Assembly: GCA_020629115.1 (NCBI GenBank)
Contig: JAHDDY010000033.1
Coordinates: forward strand, 1-34,577
Length of the DNA stretch: 34,577 bases
Direction of reading: 5' to 3'
DNA from: Paracoccaceae bacterium
GTDB lineage: Bacteria > Pseudomonadota > Alphaproteobacteria > Rhodobacterales > Rhodobacteraceae
The position numbers were made by a program, and so were the translations under genes. Shown piece by piece: positions 23,057-31,064 of this stretch (positions are counted from its first letter, which is position 1; every line of letters begins with the position of its first letter). The notes below the pieces were generated by a model. That model had not been told where the DNA came from, ran no database searches, and was given only the letters and a program-made list of their open reading frames with translations.

Positions 23057-24076
23057 CTACGGGTAGCCGGCGCGGTCGTAGATCTGGATCGCGGCGTTCT
23101 GGTTCTCGCCCAGCACCGTCAGGGGCATCGTGTCCTGCCGGAACAGGCCGAGCCGCGCGACGGAGGGGGACAGGCCGATGCCGGGGACGGCGGGATACTC
23201 GTCGTTGCCGGCGGAGAAGTATTCCTGCGCGCTCTCGGAGGCGAGGTATTCGAGGAACCTGACCGCGTTCTCCCGGTTCGGCGCATGGGCCGCGACCCCG
23301 CCGAGGGAGAGGTTCACATGCGTGCCCCGGTCGGACTGGTTGGGGAAGACCCAGCCGATCATGTCGGTCTCGCCGGACAGGTTCTTCACGTCCTTCCGCA
23401 GCGCGCGGGCGAAATAGTAGGTGTTCGCCAGCACGATGTCGCATTCGCCCGAGACGATGCCGCGCAGCTGGTCCGTATCGCCGCCCGAGGGCTTGCGCGC
23501 GAAGTTCGCGTAGAGACCCTTGGCCCAGTCCTCGGCCGCCGCCTCGCCATGGGTCTCGATGATCGAGGCCAGCAGCGAGATCATGTAGATGTTGGACGAG
23601 GAGCGCGCGCAGACCATCCCTGCGTATTTCGGGTTGGCGAGGTCCTCGTAAGTGCGCGGCGGGTCGGCCACGTCGGCCTTGTCGTAGAAGATGACGCGCG
23701 CGCGCTGGGAGAAGCCGAACCAGTGGCCGTCCGGGTGGCGCAGGTTGCCGGGGATCGCACGTTCGAGCACGTCCGAGGCGGTGGGCTGGAGAAGGCCCGC
23801 CTGGTCCGCCTGCCACATGCGGCCCGCGTCGACGGTCAGCAGGATGTCGGCGGGGCTGTTGCGGCCCTCGGTGCGCATCCGCTCGATCAGCGCGCCGGCC
23901 TTGGCCTCGATGCGGTTGACCGTGATGCCCGTCCGCTCCTCGAACTCCGTGTACAGGCGCTCGTCGGTGTCGTAGTGGCGCGAGGAATAGAGGTTCACCT
24001 CGCCCTCGGCGAAGGCGGGCGCGGCCATCAGCGCCGCCATGACCCCCGCGAGGGCCGTCTTCAGAATGCCGTTCAT
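23057..24076 (-). CDS. Fe(3+) ABC transporter substrate-binding protein (FutA/FbpA-like)
   Basis: This 339-residue periplasmic iron-binding protein has a signal peptide (residues 1-23, ending AFA) and a mature start EGEVNLYSSRHYDTDE that is characteristic of the FutA/IdiA/FbpA group. NTYYFAR (~218-224) supplies the tyrosine pair typical of ferric-iron coordination, and NQSDRGTHVNLSLGGVA follows. It would deliver ferric iron to an inner-membrane ABC importer. No permease or ATPase gene is adjacent, so it is an orphan in this window. The upstream DNA is AT-rich with a promoter-like TTGACT. Confidence 0.9.
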   Translation of the reverse strand: MNGILKTALAGVMAALMAAPAFAEGEVNLYSSRHYDTDERLYTEFEERTGITVNRIEAKAGALIERMRTEGRNSPADILLTVDAGRMWQADQAGLLQPTASDVLERAIPGNLRHPDGHWFGFSQRARVIFYDKADVADPPRTYEDLANPKYAGMVCARSSSNIYMISLLASIIETHGEAAAEDWAKGLYANFARKPSGGDTDQLRGIVSGECDIVLANTYYFARALRKDVKNLSGETDMIGWVFPNQSDRGTHVNLSLGGVAAHAPNRENAVRFLEYLASESAQEYFSAGNDEYPAVPGIGLSPSVARLGLFRQDTMPLTVLGENQNAAIQIYDRAGYP

Positions 24077-24128
24077 GCCGTTCTCCCGAACTGTCCCGGC
24101 CCGGCAGGGTCGCCGTGCCTGCCTATGG

Positions 24129-24155
24129 ATGATAATTTCCGAGTGTTTTAGTCAA
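24129..24155 (-). promoter_or_regulatory. Candidate promoter of the iron-binding protein gene
   Basis: On the minus strand, TTGACT (24155-24150) is followed after 15 nt by TATCAT (24134-24129), in an AT-rich stretch 53 nt upstream of the start codon. Spacing is short. An iron-responsive operator is expected here but I cannot assign a specific box. Confidence 0.4.
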
Positions 24156-24263
24156 GCTATATCTTAGCAAAGAGGTCGGCTTTTCACGATTTCGATCGTA
24201 TCGTTTCGAACAGTGATGCAGGATCAGGACGATGGGGTATGTTGACATATCGGAGTGTTACCC

Positions 24264-24292
24264 TTGCACGCCCCCGCATTCCCTACTAGGAT
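24264..24292 (+). promoter_or_regulatory. Candidate sigma-70-type promoter of the 146-residue protein gene
   Basis: TTGCAC (24264-24269) and TAGGAT (24287-24292) are separated by 17 nt, the ideal spacing, and lie 35 nt upstream of the start codon at 24327. Confidence 0.5.
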
Positions 24293-24326
24293 AGTCGGAA
24301 TACAGCGAGTCGATCAGGAGCCTGCC

Positions 24327-24767
24327 ATGGGTGCCCTTGCCGTCTTTCCGGAACGGATCGCGTCGATCCCGGACGCGCCGACCGCACGCGTGGCGCTCGA
24401 TGCCGCGGACGGGCGGCTGGTGGCGTCGCTGCGCCGTCTGGCCCGCGCGTCCCGGGCCGCGCCCCGGCTCGATCTGCATCGGGCCTGCGCCCTGCTGGCC
24501 CACGGGTCGGACGAGGCGGCGGACGTCTACGGGATGACGCTGCTGCGCGCCCTCGACCGGGAGGCGGCGCGCACCGTCGTCTTCCACGCGGGCCACAACG
24601 CCGCGCCGAGCTTCGACGAGTTGTGGCTCCTGCGCATCCTGCGCCTGTTCCAGGGGGGCGACGAGGCGGGCGCGCGCTTCCTGATCGCGGGGCGGGTGCC
24701 GATGCGCTCGCGGCGCATGATCGCCTTCCTCGCCGCCCGCTTCGCGGAGGGGCTGGACTCCGCGTAG
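24327..24767 (+). CDS. Conserved hypothetical protein, unrecognised
   Basis: This 146-residue protein has no signal peptide or membrane helix and is rich in Ala, Arg and Leu, probably mostly helical. The central part has VFHAGHNAAPSFDELWLLRILRLFQGGDE, and the C-terminus a RVPMRSRRMIAFLAARF segment. I do not recognise the family. ATG 24327 is chosen over the in-frame ATG at 24255 because AGGAG lies at 24316-24320 and a promoter fits just upstream. It lies 80 nt before dps on the same strand. Confidence 0.72.
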   Translation: MGALAVFPERIASIPDAPTARVALDAADGRLVASLRRLARASRAAPRLDLHRACALLAHGSDEAADVYGMTLLRALDREAARTVVFHAGHNAAPSFDELWLLRILRLFQGGDEAGARFLIAGRVPMRSRRMIAFLAARFAEGLDSA

Positions 24768-24800
24768 ACTTTCGGCCCGGTCGTCATATCTCTCACCATC

Positions 24801-24817
24801 CGGCCCTTGACGGGCCG
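24801..24817. terminator. Small hairpin upstream of dps
   Basis: CGGCCC (24801-24806) and GGGCCG (24812-24817) form a 6-bp stem with loop TTGAC. It may terminate the upstream gene. The loop with the next base gives TTGACG, so it could also be part of the dps promoter. Confidence 0.35.
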
Positions 24818-24847
24818 TTCGCCACTATCGAGGAAGGGAAGAGCGCC

Positions 24848-25321
24848 ATGAGCAGCGTCGCGACGAAGATGGAACCCGAAGCGCTGAAGGCGGTCGTCGC
24901 CGGGCTGACGCAGGCCCTGGCGGAGACCTCCGTCACCACGATGAAGGCGCAGAACTACCACTGGAACGTGCAGGGCATGGCCTTCGGCTCGCTGCACGAA
25001 CTGTTCCAGCAGATCTACGAGGATCATTTCGCCGGACAGGACGATCTGGCCGAGCGGGTCCGGGCGCTGGGGTCGCTGGCGACGGGGCGCTACGACGCGT
25101 TCCTCAAGCTGTCGAAGGTCGAGGAAGGCGACGGCCGCCTCGACGACAAGGCGATGATCGCCGACCTGCGCGACGCGCAGACGACGGTCGCGGGCACGCT
25201 GGCGGCGCTGGCCGAGGCGTCGGCGGAGGCGGGCGACCCGCTGACCGAGGATCTGGCCATCGAGCGCGGACGCATCCACGAGAAGTTCGCCTGGCTGCTC
25301 GACGCGCATCTCCAGGGCTGA
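24848..25321 (+). CDS. dps: Dps family DNA-binding ferritin-like protein
   Basis: This 157-residue dodecameric mini-ferritin oxidises and stores iron with H2O2 and can protect DNA. The ferroxidase ligands fall at the canonical spacing: H38 (NYHWNVQG), H50 (SLHELF), D65 and E69 (DDLAER). The length is normal. The start ATG 24848 follows a GGAAGGGAAG stretch. It ends in a rho-independent terminator. It sits near the ferric-binding protein gene, so both may respond to iron or oxidative stress, though they are transcribed in opposite directions. Confidence 0.93.
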   Translation: MSSVATKMEPEALKAVVAGLTQALAETSVTTMKAQNYHWNVQGMAFGSLHELFQQIYEDHFAGQDDLAERVRALGSLATGRYDAFLKLSKVEEGDGRLDDKAMIADLRDAQTTVAGTLAALAEASAEAGDPLTEDLAIERGRIHEKFAWLLDAHLQG

Positions 25322-25344
25322 ACCGGCGCGATTGCGGACACAGG

Positions 25345-25373
25345 AAGGCCGTCCCCCCGGGGGCGGCCTTTTT
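25345..25373 (+). terminator. Rho-independent terminator after dps
   Basis: AAGGCCGTCCCC pairs with the complementary arm ending GGCGGCCTT, followed by TTT, 24 nt after the dps stop. It is the most classical intrinsic terminator in the window. Confidence 0.85.
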
Positions 25374-25444
25374 CGGTCCCGGCCATTGCCGGATGTGCCG
25401 TCGATGGGTAGATAATCGCGTAACGAACGGAAAGGAATGACCGG

Positions 25445-26488
25445 ATGAAGCGCAAGATTCTGATTCTCGGAGCCTCCTACGGCTCGCTGCTCGGCACGAA
25501 ACTCATCATGGCCGGGCACGACGCCACCCTCGTCTGCCGCGCGCGCACCGCCGCGCTCATCAATGCCGAAGGAACCGAGGTGCGCATCAAGCTGCGCGGC
25601 GAGGACGATCACCGCGCCATCCGCTCGGGCGAGCAGCCCGGCGCGCTCGACGCCTGCACGCCCGGGGATGCGGACCCCTCCCGCTACGACCTCGTCGCGC
25701 TGGCCATGCAGGAGCCGCAATATTCCGACCCGGCCCTGCGCGACCTGCTGGCGCGGACGGCGGCGGCGAAGGTGCCGTGCCTGTCGATCATGAACATGCC
25801 GCCCCTGCCGTATCTCAGGCGCATCGAGGGTCTCGACGCGGCGGGGCTGGAGGCGGCCTATACCGATGCGGGCGTGTGGGACGGGTTCGAGCCGGGGCTG
25901 GTGTCGCTGTGCTCGCCCGACCCGCAGGCCTTCCGCCCGCCGGAGGAGGGGGCGAACGTGCTGCATGTCGGCCTGCCCACCAACTTCAAGGCCGCCCATT
26001 TCGCCGACCCCGCCCATACCGCCCTGATCGAGCGGCTCGCCGCCGATATCGAGGCCGTGCGCCTCGACGGGCAGGAGGTGCCGGTCAAGCTGCGCGTCCA
26101 CGAATCGCTCTTCGTGCCGCTGGCGAAATGGGCGATGCTGCTGGCGGGCAACTACCGCTGCGTGACCCCGGACGGCGTGCGCCCCATCGCCGAGGCGGTA
26201 TGCGGCGAGGAGGAGACGGCGCGGGCGGTCTACGACTACGTGAACGCGCTGACCCGCAGGCTGGGCGCGGACGAGGCCGATCAGGTGCCGTTCGAGAAAT
26301 ACGCCAATGCCGCGAAATCCCTGCTCAAGCCCTCCTCGGCGGCCCGGGCCATCGACGGCGGCGCGGCGCGGATCGAGCGGGTCGACCGGGTGGTCCAGAG
26401 CGTCGGGCGGCATCTGGGGATGGAGAGCGCGGCGGTGGATTCGGTCGTCGAGACCGTCGACGCCCGCCTCGCGGCCAATTCCGCCTGA
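25445..26488 (+). CDS. Ketopantoate reductase (ApbA/PanE)-like dehydrogenase
   Basis: This 347-residue protein has an N-terminal ApbA-type Rossmann domain (ILILGASYGSLLGTKL, residues ~5-20, then VCRAR). A helical C-terminal domain has KYANAAKSLLKPSSAARAIDGG, where a lysine and serine resemble the ApbA_C substrate site. The GxSxGS phosphate loop replaces the usual GxGxxG. Substrate unclear: it may be a 2-keto acid or an opine-type substrate, not necessarily ketopantoate. AAGGA precedes ATG 25445. The next gene converges on it. Confidence 0.8.
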   Translation: MKRKILILGASYGSLLGTKLIMAGHDATLVCRARTAALINAEGTEVRIKLRGEDDHRAIRSGEQPGALDACTPGDADPSRYDLVALAMQEPQYSDPALRDLLARTAAAKVPCLSIMNMPPLPYLRRIEGLDAAGLEAAYTDAGVWDGFEPGLVSLCSPDPQAFRPPEEGANVLHVGLPTNFKAAHFADPAHTALIERLAADIEAVRLDGQEVPVKLRVHESLFVPLAKWAMLLAGNYRCVTPDGVRPIAEAVCGEEETARAVYDYVNALTRRLGADEADQVPFEKYANAAKSLLKPSSAARAIDGGAARIERVDRVVQSVGRHLGMESAAVDSVVETVDARLAANSA

Positions 26489-26496
26489 CCGGCCTC

Positions 26497-27327
26497 TCAG
26501 GGGCGGCCAAGCGGCATGTGCCGGTTCACGTCCTTGTAGAGCAGATAGCGGAACGGTCCCGGCCCGCCCGCGTAGCAAGCCTGCGGGCAGAAGGCGCGCA
26601 GCCAGAGGTAGTCGCCCGCCTCGACCTCGACCCAGTCCTGGTTGAGGCGGTACACCGCCTTGCCCTCCAGCACGTAGAGACCGTGCTCCATCACGTGCGT
26701 CTCCGCGAAGGGGATGACCGCGCCGGGCTGGAAAGTGACGAGGTTCACGTGCATGTCGTGGCGCAGGTCGGCGGGGTCCACGAAGCGGGTCGTGGCCCAG
26801 CGCCCGTCCGTGCCGGGCATCGGCGTCGGGGCGACGGCCCGCTCGCTCGTCACGAACGCTTCGGGCGCGGCGAGGCCCTCGACGGCTTGGTACGCCTTGC
26901 GAATCCAGTGGAAGCGCGCGGGAACGTCGCCCTCGTTGCGCAGCGTCCACGGGCCGTCGGGGGGCAGGTAGGCGTAACCGCCCGGTTCGAGCGCATGGGA
27001 CGCGCCATCGAGGGAGAGCGCGATCCGCCCCTCGACCACGAACAGCACTCCCTCGGCCCCCGCCTCCGTCTCGGGCCGCGCGCTGCCGCCGCCGGGGGCG
27101 ACCTCCATGATGTAATGCGAGAAGGTCTCGGCGAAGCCCGACATCGGGCGGGCGATGACCCACAGGCGCGTGTCCTCCCAGAAGGGCAGGAAGCTGGTCA
27201 CGATATCGCTCATCGTCCCCTTCGGGATGACGGCATAGGCCTCCGTGAACATCGCCCGGTCGGTCAGGAGCTGCGTCTGGGGGGGCAGGCCGCCCGTCGG
27301 CGCGTAGTAGCGGGGCGCGTCGGTCAT
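26497..27327 (-). CDS. allE: (S)-ureidoglycine aminohydrolase (bicupin)
   Basis: This 276-residue double-cupin enzyme releases ammonia from (S)-ureidoglycine to give (S)-ureidoglycolate, using Mn2+. The metal site of the second cupin is complete: E209, H211 and H215 in AETHVMEHGLYVLEG, and Q249 in CPQACYA, as in characterised ureidoglycine aminohydrolases. The N-terminal cupin lacks an obvious full ligand set. The ATG overlaps the puuD stop (ATGA, 27327-27324), so it is coupled to it in the uraH-puuD-allE operon. Confidence 0.9.
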   Translation of the reverse strand: MTDAPRYYAPTGGLPPQTQLLTDRAMFTEAYAVIPKGTMSDIVTSFLPFWEDTRLWVIARPMSGFAETFSHYIMEVAPGGGSARPETEAGAEGVLFVVEGRIALSLDGASHALEPGGYAYLPPDGPWTLRNEGDVPARFHWIRKAYQAVEGLAAPEAFVTSERAVAPTPMPGTDGRWATTRFVDPADLRHDMHVNLVTFQPGAVIPFAETHVMEHGLYVLEGKAVYRLNQDWVEVEAGDYLWLRAFCPQACYAGGPGPFRYLLYKDVNRHMPLGRP

Positions 27328-28550
27328 CGGCTGGCCTCGCGGTACCAGGCGACGATCTTCGCGCGCTCGGCCTCCTCCATCCAGGTCACGTTGGCGGGGG
27401 GCATGGCGTGGCTGAGGCCCGATTGCAGGTAGATTGCGCGCGCGGCGGCGGCGATATCGGCATCGGTCTCCAGATAGACGTGCTTGGGCGCGTAGGGCAC
27501 GCCCTCGTAATACGGCTCGCGCGCGTGGCACATGGAGCACCGGCCCAGCACGATATCCCGCGCCTCCCCGAACCGGGGCGCCTCGGCGAAGCGCAGGGCG
27601 GCGGGGGGGATGGCGGCGTCGTAATCGGCCTCGGCCCGGGTCGCGCCCAGGCTCGACAGGCCGACGATGCCGAGGAACAGGAGCGCGGTGGCCAGCCAGG
27701 TCCAGTTCGGGCCGGTGCCGGTGGCGTGCATTGTGTTGAAGTAATGCCGGATCGTCACGCCCATCAGGAACACGAGCGCGGCGATGAGCCAGTTGTACTC
27801 GGTCGCGAAGGCCAGCGGGTAGTGGTTCGACAGCATCAGGAAGATGACCGGCAGGGTCAGGTAGTTGTTGTGCATCGAGCGCAGCTTGGCGATCTTGCCG
27901 TATTTCGGGTCGGGCGTGCGCCCTGCCTTGAGGTCGGCGACCACGATGCGCTGGTTCGGCATGATGACGAAGAACACGTTCGCCGTCATGATGGTCGCCG
28001 TGAAGGCCCCCAGATGCAGCAGCGCCGCGCGACCCGTGAAGATGCGGTCGTAGCCCCAGGCCATCGCCACCAGCAGCACGAACAGCAGCAGCATGAGCGT
28101 CGTAGGCCGCTCGCCCAGCGCGCTCCTGCACAAGGCATCGTAGATTAACCAGCCCAAGCCCAGCGACCCAGCGGAGATCAGCACCCCCTGCCAGACCGCG
28201 AGATCGGCCTTCGCGCTGTCGATCAGGTAGAACTCCGCCCCGATCCAGTAGACGATGGCCAGCAGCGCGGCCCCCGAGAGCCAGGTCGAATAGCTCTGCC
28301 ACTTGTGCCAGGTCAGGTGCTCCGGCAGGCGGGCGGGGGCGACGAGGTACTTGGTGGTATGGTAGAAGCCGCCGCCATGGACCTCCCACTCCTCGCCATG
28401 CGCGCCCTCGGGCATGTCCTTCGCGGGCTTGAGCATCAGGTCGAGCGCGATGAAGTAGAAGCTCGCGCCGATCCAGGCCATGGCCGTGATGACGTGCAGC
28501 CACCGCACGGCAAAACCCGTCCAGTCCCAGAGGATCGCCCAGTCGGTCAT
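27324..28550 (-). CDS. puuD: Membrane-bound urate hydroxylase with C-terminal cytochrome c
   Basis: This 408-residue inner-membrane enzyme of the PuuD family oxidises urate to 5-hydroxyisourate. About eight transmembrane helices span residues ~10-315. A periplasmic cytochrome c domain follows, with the haem motif CSMCH (338-342) and the axial methionine in HAMPPANVTW (M383). Electrons would pass to the respiratory chain instead of directly to O2. The gene starts 3 nt after uraH and overlaps allE by 4 nt. Complete length and both domains are present. Confidence 0.93.
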   Translation of the reverse strand: MTDWAILWDWTGFAVRWLHVITAMAWIGASFYFIALDLMLKPAKDMPEGAHGEEWEVHGGGFYHTTKYLVAPARLPEHLTWHKWQSYSTWLSGAALLAIVYWIGAEFYLIDSAKADLAVWQGVLISAGSLGLGWLIYDALCRSALGERPTTLMLLLFVLLVAMAWGYDRIFTGRAALLHLGAFTATIMTANVFFVIMPNQRIVVADLKAGRTPDPKYGKIAKLRSMHNNYLTLPVIFLMLSNHYPLAFATEYNWLIAALVFLMGVTIRHYFNTMHATGTGPNWTWLATALLFLGIVGLSSLGATRAEADYDAAIPPAALRFAEAPRFGEARDIVLGRCSMCHAREPYYEGVPYAPKHVYLETDADIAAAARAIYLQSGLSHAMPPANVTWMEEAERAKIVAWYREASR

Positions 28551-28553
28551 GGC

Positions 28554-28910
28554 TCAGCTCCCCCGGTAGGTCGAGTAGCCGTAGGGCGACAGGAGCAGGG
28601 GCACGTGGTAATGCGCCTCCCCGTCGGCCATGCCGAAGCGGATGGGAACGTCGTCGAGGAACAGCGGTTCCGCCCCCGCCAGCCCCGCCCCGCGCAGGTA
28701 CGCGCCGACCGCGAAGACCAGTTCGTAGGTGCCCGTCTCGAAATCCGCCGCGGCGAGGATGGGGGCATCCGTGCGCCCGTCCTCGTTCGTGACGGCCTCG
28801 GCCACGAGGGTCCGCTCCCCCCCGTCGAGGCGGTGGAGGGAGATGGCGATCCCCTCCGCGGGGATGCCCCGCGCCGTGTCGAGCACGTGTGTCGTCAGGA
28901 AACCCGTCAT
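28554..28910 (-). CDS. uraH: 5-hydroxyisourate hydrolase (transthyretin-like)
   Basis: This 118-residue enzyme hydrolyses 5-hydroxyisourate to OHCU. It has the N-terminal [11 protein letters not shown] with the active-site histidine H8, internal [16 protein letters not shown], and the diagnostic C-terminal YRGS. AGGAC lies before ATG 28910. It is the first gene of the leftward operon uraH-puuD-allE and faces the puuE-uraD fusion across 148 nt. No signal peptide, so it acts in the cytosol. Confidence 0.95.
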   Translation of the reverse strand: MTGFLTTHVLDTARGIPAEGIAISLHRLDGGERTLVAEAVTNEDGRTDAPILAAADFETGTYELVFAVGAYLRGAGLAGAEPLFLDDVPIRFGMADGEAHYHVPLLLSPYGYSTYRGS

Positions 28911-28976
28911 CGTCGTCCTCTCCCTCCCTGTGGTACGCGGGATACGCTGTCGGAGAAATGCCGCACCGCAAAAAAG

Positions 28977-28996
28977 ACGCTTCAAAAACGCTTCAA
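28977..28996. promoter_or_regulatory. Direct repeats in the divergent purine-catabolism promoter
   Basis: ACGCTTCAA occurs at 28977-28985 and again at 28988-28996, an 11-bp period of about one helical turn, in the 148-nt gap between uraH and puuE. This is a candidate binding site for a regulator of both urate operons. Confidence 0.45.
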
Positions 28997-29058
28997 GGCG
29001 CGGCACGGTCCTGATTGCACGAAAACGCGGCGCAGCGAAAGAGGGACAAGGGGACGCG

Positions 29059-30468
29059 ATGCGATATCCGCGCGACATGCTCGGCCATGGCGAGACGCCG
29101 CCCGATCCGCGCTGGCCGGGAGGGGCGCACATCGCCGTGCAGATCGTCCTCAACTACGAGGAGGGGGGCGAGAACTGCCTGCTGCACGGCGACGCGGCGT
29201 CTGAGGCGTTCCTGTCAGAGATCGTCGGGGCCGCCGCCTGGCCGGGACAGCGGCACTGGAACATGGAATCGATCTACGAATACGGCGCGCGGGCGGGCTT
29301 CTGGCGGCTGCATCGCCTGTTCACGCAGGCCGGCATCCCGCTCACCGTCTACGGCGTCGCCACCGCGCTCGCCCGCTCCCCGGCCCAGATGCGCGCGATG
29401 CAGCGCGCGGGGTGGGAGATCGCGAGCCACGGGCTGAAATGGATCGAGTACAGGGATGCCGCCCCCGAGGACGAGCGCGCGCACATGCGCGAGGCGATCC
29501 GGCTGCACGAGGAGGTCACCGGCGCGCGCCCGCGCGGGTGGTATACGGGGCGCTGCTCGATGGAGACGGTGCGCCTCGCCTCGGAGGAGGGGTTCGACTA
29601 CGTGTCGGACACCTATGCCGACGACCTGCCCTACTGGCTGCGCGCGGGGGACCGGGACCAGCTGATGATCCCCTACACCCTCGACACGAACGACATGCGC
29701 TTCGCCACGCCGCAGGGGTTCAATTCGGGCGACCAGTTCTTCGCCTATCTGAAGGACAGCTTCGACGTGCTCCATGCCGAAGGGCAGGCGGGGGCGGCGA
29801 AGATGCTGTCCGTCGGGCTGCATTGCCGCCTCGCCGGGCGGCCGGGGCGGGTGGCGGCGCTCCGGCGCTTCCTCGATTACGCGCAGGGGCACGAGGGCGT
29901 GTGGTTCCCCCGCCGCATCGACATCGCCGAGCACTGGGCGCGGGAGCATCCGCCCGTAGCCGTGGAGCGCCCCTCACGCATGAGCCGGGAGGCGTTCGTC
30001 GCCCGGTTCGGCGGCGTGTTCGAGCACAGTCCCTGGATCGCCGAAGGGGCGCACGCGCTGGAGCTTGGCCCCGCCCATGACTGCGCCGACGGGGTGCACA
30101 ATGCATTGGCCCGCGTCTTCCGCAGCGCGGATCGCGAGCGCCGCCTCGGCGTCCTGCGCGCCCATCCCGACCTCGCCGGAAAGCTGGCCGCGGCCAGGCG
30201 CCTGACCGCCGAATCGACCTCCGAGCAGGCAGGCGCGGGGCTGGACGCGCTGACGGATGCCGAGCGCGAGACCTTCGGCGCGCTGAACGCCGCCTATGCC
30301 GAGAAGCACGGCTTTCCCTTCATCGTCGCGGTGCGCGACCACGACAAGGCGGGAATCCTCGCCGCCTTCCGCCGCCGCCTCGACAATGACGGCGAGACCG
30401 AATTCACGGAGGCCTGCCGCCAGGTCGAGCGCATCGCCGAACTGCGCCTCGCGGACATGCTGCCGTGA
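29059..30468 (+). CDS. puuE-uraD: Fused allantoinase (PuuE) / OHCU decarboxylase (UraD)
   Basis: This 469-residue bifunctional protein joins two steps of urate breakdown. Residues 1-~300 form a metal-independent allantoinase of the polysaccharide-deacetylase-like PuuE type ([21 protein letters not shown], then [25 protein letters not shown]). Residues ~308-469 are OHCU decarboxylase, with catalytic H369 in AHPDLAGKL and E389 in [17 protein letters not shown] precedes ATG 29059. The stop overlaps the GTG start of the ureidoglycolate lyase gene. It opens the rightward operon with allA and the purine permease. Confidence 0.93.
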   Translation: MRYPRDMLGHGETPPDPRWPGGAHIAVQIVLNYEEGGENCLLHGDAASEAFLSEIVGAAAWPGQRHWNMESIYEYGARAGFWRLHRLFTQAGIPLTVYGVATALARSPAQMRAMQRAGWEIASHGLKWIEYRDAAPEDERAHMREAIRLHEEVTGARPRGWYTGRCSMETVRLASEEGFDYVSDTYADDLPYWLRAGDRDQLMIPYTLDTNDMRFATPQGFNSGDQFFAYLKDSFDVLHAEGQAGAAKMLSVGLHCRLAGRPGRVAALRRFLDYAQGHEGVWFPRRIDIAEHWAREHPPVAVERPSRMSREAFVARFGGVFEHSPWIAEGAHALELGPAHDCADGVHNALARVFRSADRERRLGVLRAHPDLAGKLAAARRLTAESTSEQAGAGLDALTDAERETFGALNAAYAEKHGFPFIVAVRDHDKAGILAAFRRRLDNDGETEFTEACRQVERIAELRLADMLP

Positions 30469-31037
30469 CGGGCCGTGCGGGCACGGACCGCACCGTCTCC
30501 ATCGAGCGGTTGACCGCATCGGCCTTCGCGCCGTTCGGCGAGGTTCTGGAGGCGGCGGGCGAACCGGACAGGATCATCAATCAGGGCCTCTGCCGGCGTT
30601 TCCACGACCGCGCCGCGCTCGACTTCCCGGACGGGCGGGCGGGGATCAGCCTGTTCGACGCGCGACCGCGGACCCTGCCCCTGACGCTCGACATGATGGA
30701 GCGGCATCCGCTGGGCAGTCAGGCGTTCGTGCCGATGACCTACACGCCGTTTCTCGTGATCGTCGCGGAGGATGCGGGCGGCGCGCCCGGCACACCGCGC
30801 GCGTTCCTGACCGCGCCGGGGCAGGGCGTGAACTATCGCCGGAACGTGTGGCACGGCGTGCTGACCCCGCTCGCGCCGCCGCGGGGACGGGCCGATATCG
30901 GTCTGCCCCTGGAAGCGTCGCCCCGGCGGTCCGCGCCGGGCCTGTTCGCCGTGATCGACCGGATCGGCGACGGCGACAATCTCGAAGAGCACTGGTTCGA
31001 CGAACCATGGACGGTCACCGACCGCCGAAGACGATAA
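30465..31037 (+). CDS. allA: Ureidoglycolate lyase
   Basis: This 190-residue cupin-like enzyme splits (S)-ureidoglycolate into glyoxylate and urea. Family features are the N-terminal TASAFAPFGEVLEAAG, the central HPLGSQAFVPMT, the C-terminal NYRRNVWHGVLTPL with a metal-site histidine, and FAVIDRIGDGDNLEEHWFD. The start is GTG at 30465, overlapping the stop of the puuE-uraD gene (GTGA), which indicates coupling. The N-terminal ~8 residues are the only uncertain part. Confidence 0.92.
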   Translation: MTGRAGTDRTVSIERLTASAFAPFGEVLEAAGEPDRIINQGLCRRFHDRAALDFPDGRAGISLFDARPRTLPLTLDMMERHPLGSQAFVPMTYTPFLVIVAEDAGGAPGTPRAFLTAPGQGVNYRRNVWHGVLTPLAPPRGRADIGLPLEASPRRSAPGLFAVIDRIGDGDNLEEHWFDEPWTVTDRRRR

Positions 31038-31064
31038 TTCTCGAAACACGAGGGGAGACCACGA

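Noticed and set aside
24077-24326. A small gene in the AT-rich gap between the iron-binding gene and the 146-residue gene
   Set aside because: Frames are short, lack ribosome-binding sites, and overlap both candidate promoters.
24527-27163. An 878-codon open frame on the minus strand across three genes
   Set aside because: It runs antisense to Dps and the ketopantoate-reductase-like gene and has no domains of its own. The overlapping genes have intact motifs.
28911-29058. A sigma-54 promoter in the urate divergent region
   Set aside because: No GG-10-GC -24/-12 pair with correct spacing was found on either strand.
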